A model generated the notes under the pieces. The model saw nothing but the letters and a program-made list of their open reading frames with translations, did no database searches and was not told the DNA's origin. Positions 28,951-37,497 of a DNA stretch of 64,000 nucleotides are shown piece by piece. How positions within the stretch are numbered: the stretch's first letter is position 1; each line of letters starts with the position of its first letter. The position numbers and the translations under genes were made by a program. Source of the stretch: Stentor coeruleus (lineage: Eukaryota; Ciliophora; Heterotrichea; Heterotrichida; Stentoridae); the NCBI GenBank assembly GCA_001970955.1, contig MPUH01000135.1, positions 33,670 through 97,669 of the forward strand, in the 5' to 3' direction.

Positions 28951-29712
28951 TATTAGAATTTTTTTTAGATATAAATTGATGGTATGTATTAAGAAGATTT
29001 AGAAAGGATATTTTTTTGTGAATTGGGTGATTTTGATTGGATGAGAAAAGGAGGAATGAGGTTTATGGTTTTGGTTAGGAAAGATTGGGTTTTTTAGTTT
29101 TGATGTATGGCAAGATTTTGAATGAGGATGATGTTTTGGGATACATTTTGTGAGTATTTGATGAGTTGTAATGGAAATAGATTTTTAGCTTTTATATGCG
29201 GAATGAAATTTATGGTTTTTGCTGATTTGATGAATAATTTATGATTTTTTATGTTTATGAATGTTCAGACAAATTACAGGCTAGTGACTTATTAAATACA
29301 TAGCATTTTGAAAATTATCGCAGATATTTTAAAAACATCATCAAAACTAGAGTGCTAATTTTTCTAATAAATATAAAAAGATACTTACTAACTCAATACT
29401 AATTTCATATAAAACTATATTAATTATATACCTTTTAAAAAATTCTATCAAAAAAAACCCCTTTCCTATCATTTCTTATTTCTAATACTTCTACGACAGA
29501 AATAAAATCCTATAATTATTAAAAAGTAAACCTATCTAAATCACAAATATTAAATAAACACAAATTTAAACCCAAATCTAAATCTTTGAATAATATATCT
29601 CTAACTAAATTCCTCATATCAATACCCCCTCAATCTTTAAAACACGACAAAAATACAAATAAACCATTTACCGCTCCCCCCAAATCTAAAAATATCTAAG
29701 CTTCTATAAAAA
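28951..29712. other. Divergent promoter region
   Basis: T/G-rich to about 29270 and then G-poor, A/C-rich to 29712; the switch marks the boundary of two opposite promoters. Nothing else seen. Confidence 0.55.
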
Positions 29713-31776
29713 ATGTCCCAAGATATAGTAAGAAACAACCTCCTTTCGAGTCTTAATTCCAGATTGCCTGATCCTAATATAAAACTTCTTCCCCAACCTC
29801 ATGATTACTTACAAAATTCAGACCTCAGTACTGGAACATCTTCAATAAAGCCAAATCATCAACATAATGAAAGCTGGACATGTAAAGACTATTCATTAAG
29901 CATTCCTAACCCTCCTGGTGTCTTACCTTTAAAAAATCAAAAAGAAGTTAATCAAAAAATCAATTATGATGATGATGATGACTTCTACTCGTTAATAAAG
30001 GATTTAGATTATGATGATGAGGATGACATTATTTGTTGTGAAAATGATAAGAACGCTCGCATTAAAGCTAGAAATGCTATTAACAAAGAGAGTAAAAAAT
30101 TGTGTGACCTTGAGGGATTTCCTGAATTGGAAAAATGGATGAAAATGTTTGACCCGCAGGAAAAGCAGGATTTGAAGAAAATGCCAGATTTGGAAAGAAA
30201 ACCTGATTTGGAGGTAAAGTCTGATTTAAATAAAAAGCTTGGTTTGGAAAATAAGCCTTTATTGGAGAAAAAGTCTGATATAGACAAGAAATCTGATGTG
30301 GAGAAAAAGCTTGATGTGGAAAAAAAGCCTGATTTGGAGAAAAAGCTTGATTTAGAAAAAAAACCTGTGGAAAAAAAGCTTGATGTGGAGAAAAAGCCTG
30401 ATTCAGAGAAAAAACCTGATTTAAAGCTAAAAATTGACTTGGAGAAAAAAAGTAAGAATTTGCACAAGCCAAGATACGCTGCTCCTAGGAGAAGGACCAA
30501 GACAAACGTAGAATCCCCTTTAATCAGCACAAAAGCTCTCCTAAAAACTCAAGAGTCTGCAAAGTTCATAAAGCCAACAAAAGATTTGGCTTCTAATATC
30601 ACCGCTCTTCAGTCAACAGTAACTGAACTCAAGTTAAAACTTGCTTCCCAGCAGCAAGTCCTAGACTATCTAGAAAAATCATCCCAAGCCAAAGAAAAAA
30701 CCACAGACAACAGCCTCCGCGTAGCAAATGAGCGCATAGAAGACCTATCATCCTCCCATTTTTCTCTAGAAAAAACAGTTAAAAACCTAGAAAATCAACT
30801 AAACGGAGAAAAAACCCGTGTGACTGATGAGCTAGCCAAATCCCAAGCTGAATCCGACAAAAAAGCTAACGACCTTTTTTCCATCCTAGAAGAGAAATTC
30901 CAACAAGCTAAACGGGAGTTCCAAACCGCCAAAGATGAAAAAACCAACAACAGTAACTTTGAAGACTGCAATGACAATAAACACAATCTTGACGATGACA
31001 AAAACGAAACTCGCTGTGAAGAAACAAAAGACCCAGCTTTCCAATCACTCTTCGCTTCATGGAAAATCAAGCTTCTCGACCACCTAAGCTCTTCTGATGT
31101 CCCATACTGGCAAAAATGGAACATAATAAATGAACTTGGCCCATCACCTAACCCAAATGAAGTTACTGATTCTTGTCCTTTATATCAAGATTATCTTAGA
31201 AATAAGCATTTCTCTCAGCCAAGTACATCACAAAGCCGTAATCTTTGGCTGACCCCACTTCCTACAACTGATGATGAGAAAATCTCAATGCTTTTTGACT
31301 ATGTCGTAAACTGGAAAATCTTCGACTCTAAATCCGCAGACAGTATCCGTAGAGATCTTTTTCAAATCCAAGTCTATAGTTCATTAGGGGGAAATTTCCC
31401 TTATTCCATAACTTTTATTGAATATAAAAGTGAAACCATACCAGAATGGTGGTATAAAGCCTTAGCTCTTATTGGGACAAAAATCAAAAGAAAACTTATA
31501 GCTGTTAAAAGCTGTTATGCAAAAATGAAAAATGATTATGAGCCTTTGAGGAGTATACAAATAAGTGGAAGGACAATAAGGACAGATAAAAGTATAGGTT
31601 TGGTAATGATGAAGTCTTGGGAAAGTCAAGTGAGAAAGTTAGCAGCTATACAAGGGATAAAAGAGTTTATGTGGAAAGAAAAAGATATGTTGGGTGTTGA
31701 GGAGTTTATAAAAAAATCTGTTGGAGAAGCAGAAGAGTTTATGAGGTTATATGAAAAACTTATGATGAAACATTAA
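29713..31776 (+). CDS. Long protein with KKPDLE-type repeats and coiled coil, 687 aa
   Basis: Family not recognised. Order of parts: a low-complexity N-terminus with two acidic runs (YDDDDDFY near 85-92 and DYDDEDD near 99-105); a charged repeat of about 16-17 six-residue units of the form K-K-[PLS]-D-[LV]-E at about 147-246 (DNA about 30151-30450); a basic link (APRRRTKT); a coiled coil at about 280-400 (LKLKLASQQQVLDYL, LEKTVKNLENQL); a polar acidic gap; and a C-terminal region of about 240 residues (from about 440) with tryptophans that looks globular. One repeat unit is a residue short (KKPVE). It may be a cytoskeletal or centrosome-like scaffold, but nothing proves it. ATG at 29713. Confidence 0.8.
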   Translation: MSQDIVRNNLLSSLNSRLPDPNIKLLPQPHDYLQNSDLSTGTSSIKPNHQHNESWTCKDYSLSIPNPPGVLPLKNQKEVNQKINYDDDDDFYSLIKDLDYDDEDDIICCENDKNARIKARNAINKESKKLCDLEGFPELEKWMKMFDPQEKQDLKKMPDLERKPDLEVKSDLNKKLGLENKPLLEKKSDIDKKSDVEKKLDVEKKPDLEKKLDLEKKPVEKKLDVEKKPDSEKKPDLKLKIDLEKKSKNLHKPRYAAPRRRTKTNVESPLISTKALLKTQESAKFIKPTKDLASNITALQSTVTELKLKLASQQQVLDYLEKSSQAKEKTTDNSLRVANERIEDLSSSHFSLEKTVKNLENQLNGEKTRVTDELAKSQAESDKKANDLFSILEEKFQQAKREFQTAKDEKTNNSNFEDCNDNKHNLDDDKNETRCEETKDPAFQSLFASWKIKLLDHLSSSDVPYWQKWNIINELGPSPNPNEVTDSCPLYQDYLRNKHFSQPSTSQSRNLWLTPLPTTDDEKISMLFDYVVNWKIFDSKSADSIRRDLFQIQVYSSLGGNFPYSITFIEYKSETIPEWWYKALALIGTKIKRKLIAVKSCYAKMKNDYEPLRSIQISGRTIRTDKSIGLVMMKSWESQVRKLAAIQGIKEFMWKEKDMLGVEEFIKKSVGEAEEFMRLYEKLMMKH
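30151..30450 (+). repeat. 18-bp coding minisatellite (KKPDLE repeat)
   Basis: About 16-17 imperfect 18-bp units encode the six-residue repeat within the 687-aa protein. Units differ mainly at the third residue (P, L, S) and fifth residue (L, V). One unit has lost three bases without breaking the frame. Confidence 0.85.
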
Positions 31777-31844
31777 TTGTCAATAATAACATGGCTTATT
31801 TCATGATAAGATTTTATTATATGCAATATGTTTTAGATATAAAA

Positions 31845-33008
31845 TTAAGATATGGGTTTTGGATCAGGGTTTGGTCTACATTTGCCTGTAAGGCAGCATG
31901 AAAGCATACCATTAACAGTTTTGAATTGTCCACATATTTTCCCAAACTTTTTTTCCCCAGTGATTATTTCCCAGACCCCTTGACAATCTTTTTCTTCATC
32001 TGGAGCTTTAATATTTACTTCTACGATAACTTTTTGCCCTGGGTCGACTTTGTTTAAAGAAATATCTTCACAGGAAAAATCTCCTTTTTTCAGACTGAAT
32101 CGGGTATGACTGTCCCATGGCCGCTTACCTTTATTTACAAGTTCCCATGCAAGTTTAACTATATTGCCTGGGTGTACGGCCATCCCTTTTTTGAAAAGGT
32201 GTTGTTTGATTTTAACTTTAAATTTTTTTTTTGCCTTTTCTTTTAGATTACAATCTTGATTACATCCTACTATAGGTGCTTTACACATATAAGCTTTTTT
32301 TATTTCATTACATTTAGCTTGACAGATATCTATAGGGGATTTTTGGCATGGTAAAACTTTTGATATACTGTTTTGTAATGGGCATGGAGATATTATTGGG
32401 AACTTCAGCTTCATCATTGCATGTTTATGATCAGTAATTTCTTCACATAGTTCACATAAGTTATATTCTGGACAATCAATACATTTAAACCTTATCCCTG
32501 TTATCGGGCATATACTACATTCTTTACATTCTGTTCCATCGTGTATAGAAAAACACTTAAACGCTTGGACAACTTTTTCTTCTTCTTTTGGCTTTTCGGT
32601 TTTCTCTACTTTTTTTTCAATTTTTTTAACTTTTTTCTTCTCAGGACTAGGTCTTCTATCGCATCTCCAGACTTTGTCTGAAGGGTTTTCTTTTTTCTCT
32701 ATACGAGGAAGAGGGCATGGTTTCTCATAACTCCTATAACATTCAAACCTATCAAAAGGCTTATCTTTTAATTCCAACAATACACTACGTTTACCTTTTG
32801 ATTTCTCATATATTCTTATCAAATCAAGATCTGTACTTACCTTAAACAATACCCCTTTGTCATCTGTATATGTGATTTGAAATGTGTCTTTGTTGTATAA
32901 TTCCTTTAAAAGATTACGCAAAAGTTGCATTGTCAAAGGGAACTTGTTCGTTTTGCGAACTTCTTGGCCAAGCATAAGTTTTAAATTAAGTGTGCGATTT
33001 GTTTGCAT
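31845..33008 (-). CDS. NBR1-like selective autophagy receptor (PB1, ZZ, FW), 387 aa
   Basis: Three domains in the NBR1 order. An N-terminal PB1-like domain lies at about 5-82 (LKLMLGQEVRKT..., then TYTDDKGVLFKVSTDLDL). A ZZ zinc finger follows, with C164, C167, C176, C179, C185, C188, H194 and H196 and the sequence NLCELCEE. An FW (four-tryptophan, NBR1 central) domain lies at about 270-364 (VHPGNIVKLAWELVNKG, RPWDS, then CQGVWEIITGEKKFG). Between ZZ and FW is a cysteine-rich link. NBR1 proteins collect cargo for autophagy. No UBA domain is visible after the FW domain, which is unlike animal and plant NBR1. The frame is open upstream to a TTG at 33035, but the first ATG is at 33008. It lies 96 bases beyond COPB2's 3-prime end, same strand. 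Confidence 0.85.
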   Translation of the reverse strand: MQTNRTLNLKLMLGQEVRKTNKFPLTMQLLRNLLKELYNKDTFQITYTDDKGVLFKVSTDLDLIRIYEKSKGKRSVLLELKDKPFDRFECYRSYEKPCPLPRIEKKENPSDKVWRCDRRPSPEKKKVKKIEKKVEKTEKPKEEEKVVQAFKCFSIHDGTECKECSICPITGIRFKCIDCPEYNLCELCEEITDHKHAMMKLKFPIISPCPLQNSISKVLPCQKSPIDICQAKCNEIKKAYMCKAPIVGCNQDCNLKEKAKKKFKVKIKQHLFKKGMAVHPGNIVKLAWELVNKGKRPWDSHTRFSLKKGDFSCEDISLNKVDPGQKVIVEVNIKAPDEEKDCQGVWEIITGEKKFGKICGQFKTVNGMLSCCLTGKCRPNPDPKPIS

Positions 33009-33104
33009 ATTTTTAAAGATTATAACAAAATGCAATAAACTCTCTTTTTTTTTTTACTAATTATAAAACCTGTATTTTAATAAAAGCTAAATATGTTACT
33101 AACA

Positions 33105-35684
33105 CTAAGATGATTCAAAAGGGTCATCAGGACATTCTGGTGGCTGGCTAAGGATTTGCATGATGTCTATATTTTCATCTTCAGCTACTAAACTTAAGAA
33201 ATCCATATCAAAAACACTCATGGCTGTTGCGTAGTTTTCAGCTCCAAAGCTTTGATTATAAAAATCCTTTAATGTTTTCTCAGCTTTAAGAGCTAATTGG
33301 ATTTCAGGAAACTTATCTAAATATTCAGTAGGGTCTGTAAGTGAATCAGCTGTAACTTTAGAATATTTACTCACATATTCTTTCCACATTTTTACAACAT
33401 CTGGGATTCTTGAAGGTGCATAAGTCCTAGCAAAAAATGCAGCTTCTGGAATACGTCCTGATTTTACTAAACAATCAATACATTTATCAGTATCTTTAAG
33501 TAAAAAGTAACAGACAAAAGCAACATTCATTTTCCCTTCTTTAATTGTCGTCTCAGCTAAATCTCTTATTTTATCCCCTTGTGCTATACTGGTATACAAC
33601 AATAAAAGCCCATTCCAATCTTTAGATTTAGTCATACAACTTTCAGCTAAATCAAAATTTCCCCCTAATAAAGCTAAATCCCCAACCATTTTCCATTTAG
33701 AATCATTTTGGTCATCTCCTTGGGCAATCTCATATGCTTCTTCTAAATTGCTTAATTGTAAAGCTAAGTCAAATTTATGATCTTTATCTGTAGTTATCGC
33801 CATAGCTTCTTCTTTATACCCAAGACTATCTAAAAACTTTGCACATTTATTATGGTAATTCTCAGGAATGCTTGGGAAAATAGCCTCAGCTTTTTCAAAA
33901 TCTTCTTGGACCACAGATATTTGATATTCTATAAAACTTAACATGACTGTAAAACTAATAACATTTCTATCACAATCCATTAAATAAACACGATTTTGTT
34001 GAGCGATATACCCGATAATAAACATTTTTTTATCCAAAGTGACTAAGGTCATAGATTTACCCCCAAGACAATAATTTAGTTTGTTATTTGCAGTTGTAAA
34101 CAAAAAACATTCACTAAGCCAAAGACCTGAGTTTATATTTTCTAATATTTCAAACATAAGTTCAAAAGCTTCAGGATATCCATCATCTTCTGCTTGAGTC
34201 TTCCCTACAGCTTCATGTTTGAATTGTAAAATGAAAAAAGTTTCTTCAAGGATAATAGCTACATGCTTACCTGATTCAGACCAATAGATTTGTCTTGGGG
34301 AAATATTAATCCTTCTTATAAGCGCCCCAGATTCCCAGTCGACAAAATCGCAGTACTCATCACCTTTGACAGAAAGTAAAAACCCCCCAAAGATATTTTC
34401 AACAGTAAATGGAGCTTTATATGATACTTTTTCTTCATTATCTCTAAGGATTTTAACTGTATTACCTAATCTTATAGCAAAATCCCCAAAACTTGAACTA
34501 CTCCATGCGAATTCTTGTGATGACCCATAACCTTGGCTACGGAATGCTCTTGAACTTTTTATATAATAATCCCCATCACCACATAAAGCAAAAGCTCTAC
34601 CATTAGGACTATGTCTTATATATTGTGGGAAAAACTCACAAGTTTCAGTTTCTTTTACAATCAAATTCACAGTTTCCCCATCAACTAAATCATTTTCATT
34701 AACCCTCAAATTAGCTGAATTGATTTCATTGTTTTTTACCCATATGATATACCCTGTGTTTGTCATAGAACATAAAGGTTCATCACTACCTAATTTTAAT
34801 ACCATAGTCCCTTCATCAAATCCAATGGCCAACAATTTATTCCCACAGCTTTGTGCCCAGCCTCTTTCCATCCCATAATTCAATGTTGTTTCTAATCTAA
34901 ATGTTGAACTATGCCATAACTTTACCGTAGAATCCTCAGATGTCGATATTATCAATGGAAGATCAGAATGGAAAATTACTGAGCTTATATTATGATGATG
35001 ACCAGATAACGCATGAATACATTGTTTAGTCTGATAATCCCATACTCTAATTTTCATATCATCCCCACCACTAATAATATATGGTTTATCTCCTCCTGGA
35101 TAATATTCAACACAATTAACCCCTTGCGTATGTCCAATTAAACTATAATGTGCATTATTAGTCCCTGTAATACCCCATATTTTTACAGTTCTATCTAAGC
35201 TTGCACTAGCAAAAGTTGTATAGTCTTTAGGGTTGAAAACAATCTGCATAACATAATGTCCATGACCTTCAAAGGATTGTTTTTGTTCCCAATTTTTTTC
35301 CCAGTCCCATAGTTTGATCATACAATCATCTGATGATGTTAGTATATAAGGAAGTGTTGGATGAACTATCACAGATCGGATATAGTCGTCATGGGCTTGG
35401 AAAGTTTTAACTTTATCAAGGGTGTTGTAGTTGTAAACTCTTATGTTTTTATCATCTGAACCTACTATAAGCCAATGCATACGTGGGATAAATTTAGCAC
35501 ATCGGATTGGGAAATTGGACACTTCGAAGGATTTTAGCACTGCTTGGGTTATGTAGTCGTATATTATTATGTTCCCGTTGTAGAGACCTGCAACAACCCA
35601 AGGTTGTTGGGTATGGATTTCAACGCACTTCACACGCTCACTACGACTGCAGAGCTTTTTCTTGATGTCCAGTTTCAGAGGCAT
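33105..35684 (-). CDS. COPB2: Coatomer subunit beta-prime (COPB2), 859 aa
   Basis: This is beta-prime-COP, a subunit of the coatomer coat that drives retrograde Golgi-to-ER vesicle traffic. The N-terminus MPLKLDIKKKL..SERVKCVEIH is the family signature and fixes the start at the ATG at 35684, although the frame stays open upstream to 35783. A first WD40 propeller covers about residues 1-300 (LTSSDDCMIKLWDWEKNW, SASLDRTVKIWG, SGGDDMKIRVWDY, STSEDSTVKLWHSS), a second about 310-590, then an alpha-solenoid from about 590 on, including ALQLSNLEEAYEIA and EAAFFARTYAPS. Length fits (yeast 889, human 906), with a short acidic tail. Highly conserved; TGG encodes every tryptophan, supporting the standard code. 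Confidence 0.97.
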   Translation of the reverse strand: MPLKLDIKKKLCSRSERVKCVEIHTQQPWVVAGLYNGNIIIYDYITQAVLKSFEVSNFPIRCAKFIPRMHWLIVGSDDKNIRVYNYNTLDKVKTFQAHDDYIRSVIVHPTLPYILTSSDDCMIKLWDWEKNWEQKQSFEGHGHYVMQIVFNPKDYTTFASASLDRTVKIWGITGTNNAHYSLIGHTQGVNCVEYYPGGDKPYIISGGDDMKIRVWDYQTKQCIHALSGHHHNISSVIFHSDLPLIISTSEDSTVKLWHSSTFRLETTLNYGMERGWAQSCGNKLLAIGFDEGTMVLKLGSDEPLCSMTNTGYIIWVKNNEINSANLRVNENDLVDGETVNLIVKETETCEFFPQYIRHSPNGRAFALCGDGDYYIKSSRAFRSQGYGSSQEFAWSSSSFGDFAIRLGNTVKILRDNEEKVSYKAPFTVENIFGGFLLSVKGDEYCDFVDWESGALIRRINISPRQIYWSESGKHVAIILEETFFILQFKHEAVGKTQAEDDGYPEAFELMFEILENINSGLWLSECFLFTTANNKLNYCLGGKSMTLVTLDKKMFIIGYIAQQNRVYLMDCDRNVISFTVMLSFIEYQISVVQEDFEKAEAIFPSIPENYHNKCAKFLDSLGYKEEAMAITTDKDHKFDLALQLSNLEEAYEIAQGDDQNDSKWKMVGDLALLGGNFDLAESCMTKSKDWNGLLLLYTSIAQGDKIRDLAETTIKEGKMNVAFVCYFLLKDTDKCIDCLVKSGRIPEAAFFARTYAPSRIPDVVKMWKEYVSKYSKVTADSLTDPTEYLDKFPEIQLALKAEKTLKDFYNQSFGAENYATAMSVFDMDFLSLVAEDENIDIMQILSQPPECPDDPFESS

Positions 35685-35890
35685 ATTTATTACAGCCATT
35701 CCAATTATACACCTTGGAATGAATGCTTTTTTGAAAGAAAAGGAATGTTTTATTTGCCTGAGATTAGACTGGGTACTATACAAAAGAAGATTTTTTAAGT
35801 TGATTATTTGGGTTTTTAGGTTTATGGATTTTCGAATGATAAATAAAGCTAAAGTGGGCGGATATTGTAAGGAGTAGAAGGTTTTGCTTG

Positions 35891-36260
35891 ATGCTAGAAA
35901 TAAATGACTTGTTGGGAAAAGAAATAAGCAACTTCAATGATTATATGGAAATGCTGATAATAAAGACTAATTTTGATGTTGAATTCACTAATTNATGCTG
36001 ATAATAAAGACTAATTTTGATGTTGAATTCACTAATTTTACTGAAGAAAAGGTATGAGAGGAGAATGTAGCCTATGAGAATTGGAGGAAAATAGAGTTAG
36101 GACTAATATTCAGGAAAATGTTTGGAGTTTGAAATAGGGTGAGTTTTTAATTGGATTTAGGAGTTGTTTGAACTATTGAAATCATATTGGATGAATATAA
36201 AAAGTTCATCAGAAAAGTCAGATTGAATAGCAGGTTTTCAGGGTGATCAAATTTAGCAGG
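35891..36260 (+). pseudogene. Decayed coding remnant with assembly seam
   Basis: From an ATG at 35891 the frame reads like a helical protein (LLGKEISNFNDYMEM, TNFDVEFTNFTEEK once the seam at 35994 is collapsed), meets TGA, continues in frame (ENVAYENWRKIELGLIF), meets TGA again, and further on in another frame reads ELFELLKSYWMNIKSS. Not recognised; most likely dead. Confidence 0.35.
35951..36037. repeat. Assembly-seam duplication around N at 35994
   Basis: The 43 bases 35951-35993 recur unchanged at 35995-36037, separated by one N. This is the same signature as at 12034 and 47878. Confidence 0.9.
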
Positions 36261-37104
36261 TAAATGCTTATTATAAGATATTGACCCATTAGCTTTTTAT
36301 ACTAAATCCAATACACATAATCAAAAGACCCAACTATATATGCTAATATATCTAAAATATAATTACAATATAGGCAACGAGATAAAAAAACTACTCTAGT
36401 CATATAATTATTTGTCTTTTTTTATATGATAAAATTGTTAGCAAAAGCATATATCCAAAAGTAACTGAATACTTATACTCATTTCCTGTATATTTCGTCA
36501 TAGACTTTTTTGTTTTCAAATTTAACGGTTAAGAGTTTATTAAAATTGGGTTTAGTTATATTTGGGAATTCCATCTTCAAAAAAAATCACTGCTATTGTA
36601 TAATTTTTTTACTAAAGTTTTTGAAATCTACAATTTTCAAATTTCCGTCTGCCAAAAAATACGATTTTTTTTTCTTTTAACTCATTTTTAATTTCCTTGA
36701 TTTTAAATCTTTTCAGACTCCTAAAAAAATTGTGGAAAAATATACTTTTTTCACTTTCAAAGGTTTTTTTATGCGAATAAAAACCCATTCAAAATTTGAA
36801 AAAGCTATTAACAAGCTTCATATTTTCCTAAATTATTTTCTTCAACACCTAAGATTTAAACATAATGAGGGGATGCCTCACCTAAAAGAGAATTTCAAGA
36901 TTTTCTGCATTTTCTTAATATCATTGTATTAATTATAGAAAATATTTTCATCTCTGAATTTTCATTGAAAAATCACATAAACAAAATGATTATAGTACTC
37001 ATCTATATTTTTTACATTAATAAAACATCCTGAAAATCATCTAATCTTTTAAGACTTATCTTCATCTATGTTATCATTATATATTATATTTAGGAAAAAT
37101 ATAT

Positions 37105-37243
37105 TAGAAAAATGCAAAAATGATTTTTGCAAATCTGACATTTATATCATAATTTTTTTTTTACAAGCATACACTAGAAAAATGCAAAAATGATTTTGCA
37201 AATCTGACATTTATATCATAATTTTTTTTTTACAAGCATACAC
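37105..37243. repeat. 70-bp direct tandem duplication
   Basis: 37105-37174 is repeated at 37175-37243 with a single-base length difference in a T/A run. No N between the copies, so probably genuine. Confidence 0.85.
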
Positions 37244-37497
37244 TGCATACTTTTATGCAATCATACAAAATGCTACGGAACAATAATCTCTCTCTTATCA
37301 ATGATTTATGTAAAAATTATCTAAATCTCCTCATCATTCAATATATATTTCTAAGTCTCCACCACCACCACAACAGTTAATCCTAGTTTTATTGAGGTTT
37401 TTTCTATATCACCCTCTGAAAAGCATCTTGGAAAAAATTTCAACCAAGTATCACTTTCCTTAACTCCTATAATTTAGAACTTTTTATATCATTATAA

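Larger units (their letters stand above)
35685..37497. other. 1.8-kb gene-free region with remnants and repeats
   Basis: Holds a decayed plus-strand coding remnant with an assembly seam (35891-36260), A/T-rich DNA, a 70-bp tandem duplication (37105-37243), and a G-poor promoter-like end before UPF1 (37320-37497). Confidence 0.55.

Noticed and set aside
30009-30530. Long antisense frames over the KKPDLE repeat
   Set aside because: They arise because the repeat has no stop codons in the antisense frames; the translation is a phenylalanine/serine-rich mirror of the repeat.
35685-35783. Upstream extension of COPB2
   Set aside because: The conserved family N-terminus begins at the ATG at 35684; the extra 33 codons are merely open.
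36732-36932. Open frame of 66 codons upstream of UPF1
   Set aside because: Starts at a GTG, rich in F, K, I and L, with no recognisable motif; composition matches noncoding DNA.
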